Below the pieces are notes generated by a model. It was not told the DNA's origin. It worked only from the letters and a program-made list of their open reading frames with translations, and did no database searches. Positions 25,361 to 33,863 of a stretch of DNA of 64,000 bases are shown here, one piece after another (position 1 is the first letter of the stretch; each line of letters starts with the position of its first letter). The DNA comes from Nocardia iowensis (GTDB taxonomy: Bacteria > Actinomycetota > Actinomycetes > Mycobacteriales > Mycobacteriaceae): assembly GCF_019222765.1 (NCBI RefSeq), contig NZ_CP078145.1:4774001-4838000 (forward strand). The letters are read 5' to 3'. The translations under genes and the position numbers were made by a program.

Positions 25361-26077
25361 TCAGGCTTCTCGCGCGGGTTCGTGCGGAACCCGGTCGGCC
25401 AGTGCGGCCGCCGTCAGGGTGAGGTGCCGAGTCAAGGTCTCCGCCGCGGTATCGGCGTCGCGAGCCAGCGCGGCCTCCTCCAGCCTGCGGTGCTCGTCGG
25501 CACCGTCCCGGTCGGGATTGCGGACTGCCGACCAGCGGCGCGCCAGCTCGCTCGCGGTCCACATCCGGTCGAAGGTCTCCAGCAGGAACGGGTTGCCACA
25601 GCCCTCCAGCAGGGTGCGGTGGAAGACACGGTGCGCCTCGGACCATGCGTCGCTGTAGTACTCGCCCTCCCCCGGCACGAACGCCGGGGTGCGGGCCAGC
25701 CGGTGGTGGGCCGCTCGTACCCGGGCCTCCCATTCGACGTCACCGCGCTCGATCGACATGCGCAGCAGGACCGGTTCGACGGTCCGGCGCGCCTCCGCGA
25801 TCTCCTGCCAGCGGCGAGCGGAATAAGCCGGAACGGCGAAGCCGCGGTTGGGCAGCCGGTCGGCCAAGCCCTCGCCGACCACGCGCACCAGCGCCTCGCG
25901 TACGACGGCCAAGCTCACGCCCTGTTCCTTCGCGAGGTCCTGGGGCTTGAGCGCGTCACCGGGGGCGTAGTCGCCGCGCATGATCGCGTTCCTCAGATGT
26001 GTGTAGATCTGCTCGGTGAGCATCTGCTTCTCCGACGAGGTCGAGGCGGGGGCCGTCCGGGTCATGGTGGCCATCAT
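25361..26077 (-). CDS. GntR-family (FCD/FadR type) transcriptional regulator
   Basis: 238-residue regulator. Winged helix: LTEQIYTHLRNAIMRGDYAPGD with DLAKEQGVSLAVVREALVRV (about 18-63), followed by an all-helical FCD domain with acidic and His residues that bind metal and an organic acid (AHHRL, AHRVFHRTLL, RHLTL). Start is ATG 26077 or 26074. It is divergent from the PEBP-SRPBCC gene, and a perfect 12-base palindrome (26092-26103) lies in the shared region only 15 bases from its start. It therefore probably represses itself and the divergent gene. Confidence 0.85.
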   Translation of the reverse strand: MMATMTRTAPASTSSEKQMLTEQIYTHLRNAIMRGDYAPGDALKPQDLAKEQGVSLAVVREALVRVVGEGLADRLPNRGFAVPAYSARRWQEIAEARRTVEPVLLRMSIERGDVEWEARVRAAHHRLARTPAFVPGEGEYYSDAWSEAHRVFHRTLLEGCGNPFLLETFDRMWTASELARRWSAVRNPDRDGADEHRRLEEAALARDADTAAETLTRHLTLTAAALADRVPHEPAREA

Positions 26078-26091
26078 AGACGATCCATCCA

Positions 26092-26103
26092 ATAATCGAT
26101 TAT
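26092..26103. promoter_or_regulatory. perfect palindrome ATAATCGATTAT, probable GntR operator
   Basis: Twelve-base perfect palindrome, strikingly AT-rich for this genome, in the divergent region between the gntR gene and the PEBP-SRPBCC gene. Position and symmetry suit binding by the GntR dimer and possible overlap with promoter elements. Confidence 0.55.
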
Positions 26104-26197
26104 CTGTGTTATGGTCGATTCAGCGGTGAGGGCGTCGCCCGAAGCGGGCCCTGGGCCGCACCGCCACTGCACAGCACGGCCTGAAAGGAACGACGCG

Positions 26198-27211
26198 ATG
26201 AGCGCCAATGACCCCTTCGCCCGCCTTCCCGAGGCGGCAACCTTCACTGTCACCAGCGCCACCGTCACCGACGGCGCCGCCTGGCCGCCCGAACAGTTCT
26301 CCGCCAGCGTCCCCGGCGGGAAGGACGTCTCCCCGCAGCTGTCCTGGAGCGGCGCCCCGGAAGGCACCAAGAGCTACGCCGTCACCGTCTACGATCCCGA
26401 CGCCCCCACCGGGTCCGGGTTCTGGCATTGGGCGGTCGCCGACATCCCCGCCACCGTCACCGAACTTCCCGAGGGCGCGGGCGACGACACCGGCTCGGGC
26501 CTGCCCGAAGGCGCCTTCCAACTGCCCAACGACGCCCGCGCAGCCCGCTTCCTCGGTGCGGCACCGCCGGCCGGGCACGGCTCGCACCGCTACTTCGTCG
26601 TGGTGCACGCCCTCGATGTCGAGTCCATCGGCGTCCCGGCCGACGCCACGCCGGCCGTTCTCGGTTTCACCATGGCCGGTCACATCCTCGGCCGCGCGGT
26701 GCTCACCGCCACGGCGGAAACGCCGCGCGAGGACCCCGAACGGATCGAGGTTTCCCGACTCATCCCCGCCCCCGCCGATGCCATTTTCGCGGTACTGATC
26801 GACCCGAAGGGCCACGTGGACATCGACGCGTCGGGAATGCTCATCGACGCAGAAGGAGAACCCGTCGGGCGGCCCGGCGACCGGTTCCTGGTCCACATGG
26901 ACCGGGAAGCCCTCGGGGATGTTCCCCTTGGCAAGTACGACGTCGAGGTTGTCATCACCGAACTCATCCCGGACAAGGAAATCGCCTGGACCGTCGAGGG
27001 CCGAATCCGGCCGCATGCCCGCCACATCTACGGCTATCGACTGGAGCCGACCGAAGACGGCACCCTCGTCACGTCTTACTACGACTGGTCGGAAGTGGAC
27101 GAGGAGTGGAAGAAGCGCATCACCTTCCCCGTGGTCCCCGCGTCCGCCCTCAAGGCCACGCTCGGAATCCTCGAGCGCACCGTCCGCCGGAGAGCCACCG
27201 CCAAGCCCTAG
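26198..27211 (+). CDS. PEBP (YbhB/YbcL) domain fused to SRPBCC domain
   Basis: 337-residue two-domain protein. Residues about 10-173 are a phosphatidylethanolamine-binding/Raf-kinase-inhibitor-like domain, recognised by VYDPDAPTGSGFWHW (64-78) and the GHGSHRYFVVVHALD segment (126-140). Residues about 182-325 form an SRPBCC (START-like) domain beginning IEVSRLIPAPADAIFAVL. Each half normally exists as its own protein; both bind hydrophobic or anionic ligands. ATG 26198 follows GAAAGGAA. There is no signal peptide. It is divergent from the gntR gene that probably controls it, and a strong terminator follows. Function of the fusion is unknown; ligand sensing or sequestration is a guess. Confidence 0.82.
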   Translation: MSANDPFARLPEAATFTVTSATVTDGAAWPPEQFSASVPGGKDVSPQLSWSGAPEGTKSYAVTVYDPDAPTGSGFWHWAVADIPATVTELPEGAGDDTGSGLPEGAFQLPNDARAARFLGAAPPAGHGSHRYFVVVHALDVESIGVPADATPAVLGFTMAGHILGRAVLTATAETPREDPERIEVSRLIPAPADAIFAVLIDPKGHVDIDASGMLIDAEGEPVGRPGDRFLVHMDREALGDVPLGKYDVEVVITELIPDKEIAWTVEGRIRPHARHIYGYRLEPTEDGTLVTSYYDWSEVDEEWKKRITFPVVPASALKATLGILERTVRRRATAKP

Positions 27212-27224
27212 CTCCCTCCATCAG

Positions 27225-27265
27225 GCAGCCGCTCCGAGACCGAGGTGTGGTCCCGGAGCGGCTGC
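27225..27265. terminator. strong intrinsic hairpin after PEBP-SRPBCC gene
   Basis: Arms GCAGCCGCTCCG (27225-27236) and CGGAGCGGCTGC (27254-27265) are perfectly complementary. The loop contains a further GACC/GGTC pairing. It begins 14 bases after the stop codon at 27211. Confidence 0.8.
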
Positions 27266-27358
27266 GCGGGCGGTTACGTCTCGGAGTGATCAGCCGATGA
27301 TCGGTTTGTGATTACCAGAACGGGCGAATGCGGCGAAGGGACCGTATGATCCGCCGAT

Positions 27359-28405
27359 GTGAAGAAGGTGAGCGCCGCTGCCGCGGTTCTGTTTTCGGTT
27401 GTCGTCGCCGCGTCGTCCTGTTCGTCCACCCAGCCGAACTCGACTACGCAGGCTGAACAACCTGCGTATCCGGAGTTCCTGTCGGCGGAGGACAAAGCGA
27501 CGATCGCCTACCGCGACACCCTGCGCACACTGGATCCATGCGGCTATCTCGACGATGCGGCGATACGCCGGATCGGGACACCGACCTACATCGGCGCGGA
27601 ATCCATTTTCAGCTGGTGCACAGTGCGCTTCGCATCCCCGAGCGCGGTACCGGGTATCGGCTCGATCAGCGCCGCCATGATGCGATCGGGGTCAGCGGAC
27701 GCGACACACCAGGTCGGGGAGGTCAAGGCATGGACCATCCCTTCTGCGAAGCCGGGAGAGTTCTGCAGGGCGGGCATTCCCGTCGACGACCGCTCGGACA
27801 TCGTTTTGAGCGCTTACGCCGATCCCGACGCCAGGGCAGACGAACCGAAAGGCGACCTGTGCGCGACGGCGCTGGACCTCGCCAGGGCGACTGTTCCGCA
27901 CCGTCTCGAACGCCCACTACGGGCGACATCTCAACGCGCACACATCAACTCACGCCTGGCCACGCTCGACCCGTGTTCCGTACTCGGCACCATCGCACAA
28001 GGGCACCGACCAGCTCTGGCATCCCCGGACGCCGACCCCTATGTGGACCCGTGGAAATGCGAATTTCTGCTCAACCCCGACGACGGCTCCACGGCCCAGA
28101 TTGTCCGCTACATGTTCGAATCCGACGCCGCACACATGACGGCGAAGGGCACCCGCAAGGAGACCACGATCGGCGGGCTCCGCGCCACCGAGGACCCCAC
28201 CCCCGGGGACCACTTGGCCGCGGGAACCTGCGAGATCAGCCTCTCGACCGCTCCGCAGCCACCTGTCATCGAACCCGGCGCACCTACCGGGCGCGCGGAC
28301 GCCGGATACTCCGAGATCATCACGATCCGAGCCCTCAACGGGTGCGCCCCGGCCCGCACCACGGCCGAAGAACTCGCCCGGCTCTACCGTCAGCTCCCCG
28401 GCTGA
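27359..28405 (+). CDS. lipoprotein with two LDPC (DUF3558-like) repeats
   Basis: 348-residue exported lipoprotein. A short signal peptide ends in ASSC (Cys at about 21), followed by a Ser/Thr/Pro linker. Two homologous segments follow, each starting with LDPC: TLDPCGYLDDAAI near residue 58 and TLDPCSVLGTI near 201. Each is followed about 30 residues later by a Cys-containing strand (WCTVRF, KCEFLL). This is the style of DUF3558 lipoproteins of mycolic-acid actinobacteria; the duplication is less usual. Start is GTG 27359. It stands alone between the terminator at 27225-27265 and a convergent flavoenzyme gene. Function is unknown; location should be the outer face of the cell membrane. Confidence 0.72.
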   Translation: MKKVSAAAAVLFSVVVAASSCSSTQPNSTTQAEQPAYPEFLSAEDKATIAYRDTLRTLDPCGYLDDAAIRRIGTPTYIGAESIFSWCTVRFASPSAVPGIGSISAAMMRSGSADATHQVGEVKAWTIPSAKPGEFCRAGIPVDDRSDIVLSAYADPDARADEPKGDLCATALDLARATVPHRLERPLRATSQRAHINSRLATLDPCSVLGTIAQGHRPALASPDADPYVDPWKCEFLLNPDDGSTAQIVRYMFESDAAHMTAKGTRKETTIGGLRATEDPTPGDHLAAGTCEISLSTAPQPPVIEPGAPTGRADAGYSEIITIRALNGCAPARTTAEELARLYRQLPG

Positions 28406-28456
28406 TCGTGCAGAGATTGCATTCTGTAGCCCGGGCCGGTCGTCGGGGAAACCGAG

Positions 28457-29818
28457 TTATCGGATTCGCTGCAACGCCTCCGGCGAGAGCTCGGCGGGAG
28501 AATTGAAGCCGGACAGGCCCAATGTCAGGTCGAGTTCGGCAACGAAGTTCTCCAGCACCTCCTGGACGCCGCGGCGGCCCGCCAGAGCCAAGCCGTACAT
28601 GTGTGGGCGGCCGATAGCTACCGCGTCCGCACCGAGCGACAGCGCTTTGAAAATGTCTGCGCCACCCCGGATTCCCGAGTCGAAGACGATTTTCGTTCGG
28701 TCGCCGACCGCGCCAACGACATCGACCAGCGCATCAGCCGCCCCGATTCCCCCGTCGACCTGGCGGCCACCGTGGTTGGAGACCACGATGCCGTCGATGC
28801 CAAGATCGACCGCCTTGCGGGCATCGTCGGGGTGCTGGATTCCTTTGACCAGGATCGGCAGCTTGGTTCGCGTACGCAAGGCGGTGACGTCTTGCCAATT
28901 CAGGGACGGACGCGAGTAAGTTGCCAGGAAGGTTTCCACGGCGGCCCGTGGTATCGGTGAGACGAGGTTGCGCAAGAACTTTCCCGGCATGTTGCGCGAC
29001 ATCGCCAGCAGCGTGCGCAATCCGCCGAGGGTCACCTCGGTCTTCGGCCGTTCGCCGCTACGTTTCGCTGCGGCTAGATGTTCGTCCACCATCTCGGCGA
29101 ATCGAGGATCGGAGGTGTACTGGTCGATGCCCACCGCCTGGCTGAACGGCAGACTCCCGATATTGAGATCCTGGGGCCGCCAACCCAATTGGGTGGTGTC
29201 AAGGGTCACGACCAGTGCTTCGGCACCAATGGCTTCGGCCCGGCCGATCAAGCTGTAGACGAGCGCTTCATCGGTGGAGTAGTAGAGCTGGAACCAGCGC
29301 GGCGCGCTGACACCGCCGTTTTTCGCCGCGACCCGGTCCATCTCGGCGGCGGTCTGCTCCATTGGCGCCGAACCCTGGTTGGAAAAGATGTAGGGGATTC
29401 CCAGGGCTGCGGCGGCAGCGCCGATATGCACATCGGCCTTGCGGTGCACCAGCGCTCCCGCACCGACCGGAGCCACCAACACCGGAGCGGGCAACACGCG
29501 GCCGAACAGCTCGGTTCTCAGGCTGCGCTGCGAGGTGTCGCGCAGCATGCGCGGCACGATCGCCCAACGATCCAATGCCCGCCGGTTGTTGTCCACGGTG
29601 GCACTGTTGCCGGCGCCACCGGCCAGGTAGGCCACGGCTCGCTTCGACATGCGTCGGATCGCGGCGCGTTCGAGGTCGGTGAAGTCGGTCGGTACGGCGG
29701 GTTTGCGGCCGAAGGCGCCGGGCCGATAGATCGCCTCTTGCCGGGCATGCCCATGGTGGTCACCGGACCGATCCCCGGCCCGGCCGGTGACCTCGGTGCC
29801 GGTGGCATGCGACATCAT
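28457..29818 (-). CDS. FMN-dependent alpha-hydroxy acid oxidase (lactate 2-monooxygenase-like)
   Basis: 453-residue FMN enzyme of the glycolate oxidase/lactate monooxygenase family. The catalytic His is H349 in the invariant SNHGGRQVDG, with K325 in PILVKGI and the FMN-phosphate segment DSGIRGGADIFKALSLGADAV after it. The LDTTQLGWRPQDLN segment (206-219) and the roughly 50-residue insert between about 220 and 300 are as in mycobacterial lactate 2-monooxygenase, which converts lactate to acetate, CO2 and water. A glycolate- or mandelate-type substrate is also possible. Tandem starts at 29818 and 29815. No redox partner is adjacent. It is convergent with the lipoprotein gene. Confidence 0.87.
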   Translation of the reverse strand: MMSHATGTEVTGRAGDRSGDHHGHARQEAIYRPGAFGRKPAVPTDFTDLERAAIRRMSKRAVAYLAGGAGNSATVDNNRRALDRWAIVPRMLRDTSQRSLRTELFGRVLPAPVLVAPVGAGALVHRKADVHIGAAAAALGIPYIFSNQGSAPMEQTAAEMDRVAAKNGGVSAPRWFQLYYSTDEALVYSLIGRAEAIGAEALVVTLDTTQLGWRPQDLNIGSLPFSQAVGIDQYTSDPRFAEMVDEHLAAAKRSGERPKTEVTLGGLRTLLAMSRNMPGKFLRNLVSPIPRAAVETFLATYSRPSLNWQDVTALRTRTKLPILVKGIQHPDDARKAVDLGIDGIVVSNHGGRQVDGGIGAADALVDVVGAVGDRTKIVFDSGIRGGADIFKALSLGADAVAIGRPHMYGLALAGRRGVQEVLENFVAELDLTLGLSGFNSPAELSPEALQRIR

Positions 29819-29907
29819 GCCGTCAAACTACAGCTCGCCCGGCAACTTTACGGCAATCGACACGGTCGAGGCGCGGCTGACATGTCCTCGTCCCGCCGCG
29901 AAGCCGG

Positions 29908-30321
29908 TCACGGCTTGTGTATCGATTGCGCTGAGGCACGCTGCCGGGAGATCCGGCGACGGATCTCGTCCCAGGGCATGGGCAACTCGTCGACGGGCGC
30001 GTCGAAGAAGACAAAAGTGGCTTCCCGCATGACCTTTCGCTTGCGCTCGACAGTTGACCTATGCGGCTCAGCACCTGCGTAGGCGTAGATGGCTGCCTTG
30101 TCGGTCCATGCCGAGTAGGTCCAGAATGTGCCCTTCCACATTTCTGCTTTCAAGGAGACGCCCAGCACTCCCGGCGACCGACGGGCCTGCCGCCACAGCG
30201 TCAGTGCAGCGATCAGGAAGCCGGGCGCGTGGGGCAGCGACTTGACCTCGAGCCGCGACGCCATGCATGTGACCTCGGGCGTAGTGGGCGTGGCGACTGT
30301 CGTCCAGGGAATCGTGGGCAT
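29908..30321 (-). CDS. DUF3291/monooxygenase-like small protein
   Basis: 137-residue protein. The stretch HAPGFLIAALTLWRQARRSP through LGVSLKAEMWKGTFWTYSAW (about 30-75) resembles dimeric alpha-beta barrel proteins such as DUF3291 and antibiotic-biosynthesis-monooxygenase-like families. ATG 30321 is taken as the start, with GAAAGAG upstream; the open frame extends a further 28 codons. C-terminal tail is basic. It follows the serine hydrolase gene on the same strand by 113 bases and precedes the flavoenzyme gene. No catalytic residue can be assigned. Confidence 0.6.
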   Translation of the reverse strand: MPTIPWTTVATPTTPEVTCMASRLEVKSLPHAPGFLIAALTLWRQARRSPGVLGVSLKAEMWKGTFWTYSAWTDKAAIYAYAGAEPHRSTVERKRKVMREATFVFFDAPVDELPMPWDEIRRRISRQRASAQSIHKP

Positions 30322-30434
30322 GGCCACTCTTTCGATCAGGAGGGTGACGGCGAACCGCCGACTGCTCACAACATTCCACAGTGGAATATAACTTGTCAAC
30401 AGCAAGATGCGCGCCTGGGCGTGCTCGCGTGGAC

Positions 30435-31580
30435 CTAGGGCGCCGGGCAGACCGCGGCACTGAGCGCATTCATTCCAGCGGGGGAACGCTCCTTGTCGGT
30501 GAAGTCTTGATTGAGCGCGATGGTCACGGCCCGCCCAGTAGCCGGAACCACACCGACATTGGTGAGTGACCCAGGTATGCCACCGGTATGCCCCCAGACT
30601 TCTGTTCCGCAGGGCATCGCGATCCGCATCAACCCGAGTCCGTATGCCACTGCGCTGTTCTCGGCGATCGACCTGACACTCTTCATTTCCGCCAACTGCG
30701 CGGGCGCAATCAGTTTTCCGTCCAGGAGTGCGGTGAAGAACCGGTTGAGGTCCGCGCCGGTAGCGACCATCGCTCCCGCCGCACCGGCCGCCGACACATT
30801 CTGGCTCGTGTAGTCGACCCGCTGTCCGCCGATCTCGGTGTAACCGACGGGATGCGGTCCGCGGATATCGATTTCGTCAGGCGCCGGGTAGTAGGTGTCG
30901 CGCAAACCGAGCGGCTCGATGATGCGATGAGTGATCTCCGCGCCGACCGAATCGCCGGTGATCTCCTCGATCACCATCCCGGCGACGGCGTAATTGGTGT
31001 TGGAGTACTCCCATCTCGCGCCGGGCTCGAAATCAGCGGGCGCGGTCAGGGCATTCCGCAGGATCGCGGCCATATCCGCGGTCTGCCACCGCACCTGTTC
31101 GGTCATGAAGCCGATTTGGCCCGGCTTGGGAACGGCCCCGAACTCCGCCGCGTATTCGGGCAGTCCGCTGGTGTGCTGCAATAGATTTCGGATCGTGATC
31201 CGGTTCCCGTCGATACCCGGACCGTGCACGACCCCCGGCAGATACCGCTCCACCGGCGCATCCAATTCGACCTTGCCCTCGGCCACCAACTGCAGCATGA
31301 CCGTCGCCACGAATGTCTTGGTGTTGCTACCGATCCGGACCCGGGCATCGTCGGCGAACGGCTCGCCGGTGACCAGATCACCGGCACCCGCGGCGACCGT
31401 CCAGTTGTGACCTTTATCGGCGACCACCGCCTGTGCGCCCGGAAACCCCAGCCGCACAGCATCGTTCAAGGCCGCAGTGACCTGCTCCCGACCCATTTCC
31501 CGCGTATCGGCCGGATCGTCCACGCCGCAAGCCGTCGCCGCCAAAAACGCCACTCCGAGCACCCCAAGTTTCAACCACAC
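30435..31580 (-). CDS. lipoprotein serine hydrolase (beta-lactamase/D-Ala-D-Ala carboxypeptidase family)
   Basis: 381-residue exported enzyme. The signal peptide ends with a lipobox LAATAC (Cys18), so it is probably anchored outside the membrane. Active-site motifs: SNTK (S85-K88), YSN in WEYSNTNYAV (about 190), and HTG in VWGHTGGIPG near residue 335. This complete S..K, Y.N, HTG set fits class C beta-lactamase-like DD-peptidases and esterases. It resembles the cytoplasmic relative at 22541 closely around SITKTF/SNTKTF and the following LQ helix, so the two may be old duplicates. Likely acts on cell-wall peptides or esters. Confidence 0.85.
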   Translation of the reverse strand: MWLKLGVLGVAFLAATACGVDDPADTREMGREQVTAALNDAVRLGFPGAQAVVADKGHNWTVAAGAGDLVTGEPFADDARVRIGSNTKTFVATVMLQLVAEGKVELDAPVERYLPGVVHGPGIDGNRITIRNLLQHTSGLPEYAAEFGAVPKPGQIGFMTEQVRWQTADMAAILRNALTAPADFEPGARWEYSNTNYAVAGMVIEEITGDSVGAEITHRIIEPLGLRDTYYPAPDEIDIRGPHPVGYTEIGGQRVDYTSQNVSAAGAAGAMVATGADLNRFFTALLDGKLIAPAQLAEMKSVRSIAENSAVAYGLGLMRIAMPCGTEVWGHTGGIPGSLTNVGVVPATGRAVTIALNQDFTDKERSPAGMNALSAAVCPAP

Positions 31581-31717
31581 GGCATCAAGCTACGGAAAAT
31601 GCTGTGCGGCAAGCAGCCTGCTACCGCCCCAAAGAATGGTCGTGCTGGCACTACTCTGACTCGGCCCGCGACCACCTCGACAGTTGCACCCGGAGCGGCG
31701 TCCGACATGATCGGAGC

Positions 31718-32761
31718 ATGGAGGAACGGTTCTATCCGCGCAAGTTGGTTCCCGGTGATCGGGTGGCGATCGTGTCCCCGTCCGGCGGGCTGGCCGAGGT
31801 CTTTCCCGAACCCTATGAACTGGGCCTACGGCGGCTGCGTAGCGAATTCGAGCTCGAGCCCGTCGAGTACCCGACCACCCGCCGATTGCACACCGCGCCC
31901 GCGCAACGCGCGGCCGACCTGCACGCGGCATTCGCCGATCCGGACATTGCCGCGGTGATCGCGAGCATCGGCGGCGAGGACCAGATCACCGTGCTCCCGC
32001 ACCTGGACCGCGAGCTGATCCGGACCAACCCGAAACCGTTCTTCGGCTACAGCGACAACACGAATCTGCTTGCCTACCTGTGGAATACCGGACTCGTCGG
32101 CTATCACGGCGGCTCGATCATGGTCGAGTTCGGCCGCCCCGGCGCCATGCACGCACTGACCGCCGCGTCGCTGCGGGCAGCGCTGTTCACCTCGGGCGAA
32201 CACGAACTCACCGCGTGCGCCGAGACCGGGCACAAGCAGCGGCGCTGGGACGAACCCGGCGCACTGGACACCGTGCCGCAGATGGAACCAGCGCAGGACT
32301 GGCACTGGCACCACCCCACCGGCGTAATCGAAGGCGTGGCCTGGGGCGGCTGCCTGGAGATCCTGTCCTGGCTGTTGATGGCCGACCGCGAGGTACGCCC
32401 GCCCGAGACCTACGCGGGTTGCGTGCTCGTCGCCGAGACCTCGGAGGAAATGCCCAGTGCCACCGAGGTTTACCGGGTCCTGCGCAATATGGGCGAACGG
32501 GGACTACTTGCCCAATTCTCCGCAGCGCTTATCGGGCGAGCGAAGAACTGGTCGTTCGAGCAACCATTGTCCGACGCGGAGCGAGCCCGCTACACCGCCG
32601 ACCAACGGGCTGCGGTGCTACGCGCATTCGCCGAATACGCGCCCCACGCAACGATCGTCTTCGACGTCGACTTCGGCCACACCGACCCCCAAGTCGTCCT
32701 CCCCATCGGTGGGCGGATCCGGATAGACGGCCCCGCCCGCCGAATTACCGTCCAGTACTAG
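31718..32761 (+). CDS. S66-family LD-carboxypeptidase / microcin C7 immunity (MccF)-like peptidase
   Basis: 347-residue serine peptidase of family S66. The catalytic triad can be placed: nucleophile S112 in FFGYSDNTN, Glu214 in GGCLEIL, His321 in FGHTDPQVVLPIG. The oxyanion segment SIGGEDQ is at 83-89. LdcA-type members trim the terminal D-Ala from recycled muropeptides, while MccF-type members destroy peptidyl- or aminoacyl-adenylate antibiotics. The lack of a signal peptide fits a cytoplasmic role in either. ATG 31718 has GGAG five bases upstream. It is divergent from the serine hydrolase lipoprotein, another possible cell-wall peptide enzyme. Confidence 0.87.
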   Translation: MEERFYPRKLVPGDRVAIVSPSGGLAEVFPEPYELGLRRLRSEFELEPVEYPTTRRLHTAPAQRAADLHAAFADPDIAAVIASIGGEDQITVLPHLDRELIRTNPKPFFGYSDNTNLLAYLWNTGLVGYHGGSIMVEFGRPGAMHALTAASLRAALFTSGEHELTACAETGHKQRRWDEPGALDTVPQMEPAQDWHWHHPTGVIEGVAWGGCLEILSWLLMADREVRPPETYAGCVLVAETSEEMPSATEVYRVLRNMGERGLLAQFSAALIGRAKNWSFEQPLSDAERARYTADQRAAVLRAFAEYAPHATIVFDVDFGHTDPQVVLPIGGRIRIDGPARRITVQY

Positions 32762-32771
32762 TCCGCCGAAG

Positions 32772-32840
32772 CACTCACAGAGCCTTCCCCGGCGCACAGC
32801 GCAGCTAGCCCCTGTGAGGTGCACAGAACCTCTGTGAGTG
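32772..32840. repeat. 11-base perfect inverted repeat with 47-base loop between convergent genes
   Basis: CACTCACAGAG (32772-32782) and CTCTGTGAGTG (32830-32840) are exact reverse complements. A partial copy, CCTGTGAGG, lies between them at about 32811-32819. It is placed between the stops of the S66 peptidase gene and the XRE regulator gene. It may be a long-loop terminator or a cluster of binding sites for a regulator. Confidence 0.5.
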
Positions 32841-32860
32841 TTGACCTTCCGGGTGCCGGA

Positions 32861-33739
32861 CTAGTGCGTGTGGTCCACGGAGGGAGCGTCTGGGTTGGCT
32901 AGCAGCCAGTCCATTCGGCGCTTGCTTTCGTCATCGGCCGGGGTCCAGATGGTGAGGCGGGTTTCGGGGGTTGCGGTGAGGTCGAGGGTGGTGAGCGAGA
33001 ACGAGAGTTCGCCGATCCCGGCGTGCCGGTAGGTCATGACCGAGCTCGGTGGCGTTGCCACGTCGTGGGTGGCCCACATCTGGGCGAACTCGGGGCTGGC
33101 GGCGGAGAGTCGGCGGATCAGTTCGGTCCACGCGGGGTCGTCGAGATGCTGGCCGAATGCCGCGCGGAACGAAGCCACCATGTGCGGCAGTCCGGTATCC
33201 CGATTCACGAACCGCCGACAGCACTCGGGGGTGACGAACAGTTCCCATAGGACGTTACGGGAGCTGTCCGGCGCGGTCAGCCGCGGCCACAACGCCGCGC
33301 ACGGTGTGTTCCAGCCGAGTACATCCCAGCGACTGTTGAGCGCCGCGGCAGGAAACCCGGAAATGCTGTCGAGGATGGCCTGCACAGTGGGCGTGATTCC
33401 GGCCGCGATGGTCGCCACCCCGGGGATCAGTACGTCGGCCAGGTGGTAGAGGTGGTCGCGTTCGGGGCCGCTGAGCTGCAAGGTGTCGGCGATGGCGTCG
33501 AGGACTCGCCCGCTGACGTTGATCGGCCGCCCTTGCTCCAGCCACGTGTACCAGGTGACACCGATTCCGGAGAGCAACGCGACCTCCTCGCGCCGCAAAC
33601 CCGGCGTCCGGCGCCGCAACCCCGGCGGCATGCCGACGTCGGCGGGCGTGATGCGGTCCCTGCGGCTGCGCAGAAACGAGGCGAGCTCGGTCCGACGGGA
33701 GGAAGACACGGTCACAGGCACGCGCCCATGATCCACCAT
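32861..33739 (-). CDS. XRE-type helix-turn-helix regulator with MmyB-like ligand domain
   Basis: 292-residue regulator. The N-terminal HTH reads LRREEVALLSGIGVTWYTWLEQGRPINVS (about 46-74), diagnostic for the MmyB-like group with its LRREEVA..aGvs..yy..lEqGr pattern. The C-terminal 190 residues form the PAS-like MmyB domain that binds fatty-acid-like or other ligands (NPLGWN-type segment seen as DVLGWNTPCAALWP). ATG 33739 is chosen; a GTG nearby is possible. It is divergent from an AMP-dependent acyl-CoA ligase gene 124 bases away, so control of that ligase is plausible. Confidence 0.85.
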   Translation of the reverse strand: MVDHGRVPVTVSSSRRTELASFLRSRRDRITPADVGMPPGLRRRTPGLRREEVALLSGIGVTWYTWLEQGRPINVSGRVLDAIADTLQLSGPERDHLYHLADVLIPGVATIAAGITPTVQAILDSISGFPAAALNSRWDVLGWNTPCAALWPRLTAPDSSRNVLWELFVTPECCRRFVNRDTGLPHMVASFRAAFGQHLDDPAWTELIRRLSAASPEFAQMWATHDVATPPSSVMTYRHAGIGELSFSLTTLDLTATPETRLTIWTPADDESKRRMDWLLANPDAPSVDHTH

Positions 33740-33863
33740 CCCGGAACCGGTTGCCAGGTGTTGCCAACACCAGTGTCGCGAGGCACTTGGTATCCGTCGC
33801 CCGACCTCCGCAGGCTGCTCATCCATGAGGTTGCGGAATCAATCGATAGTCGGCGGCGCGAGC

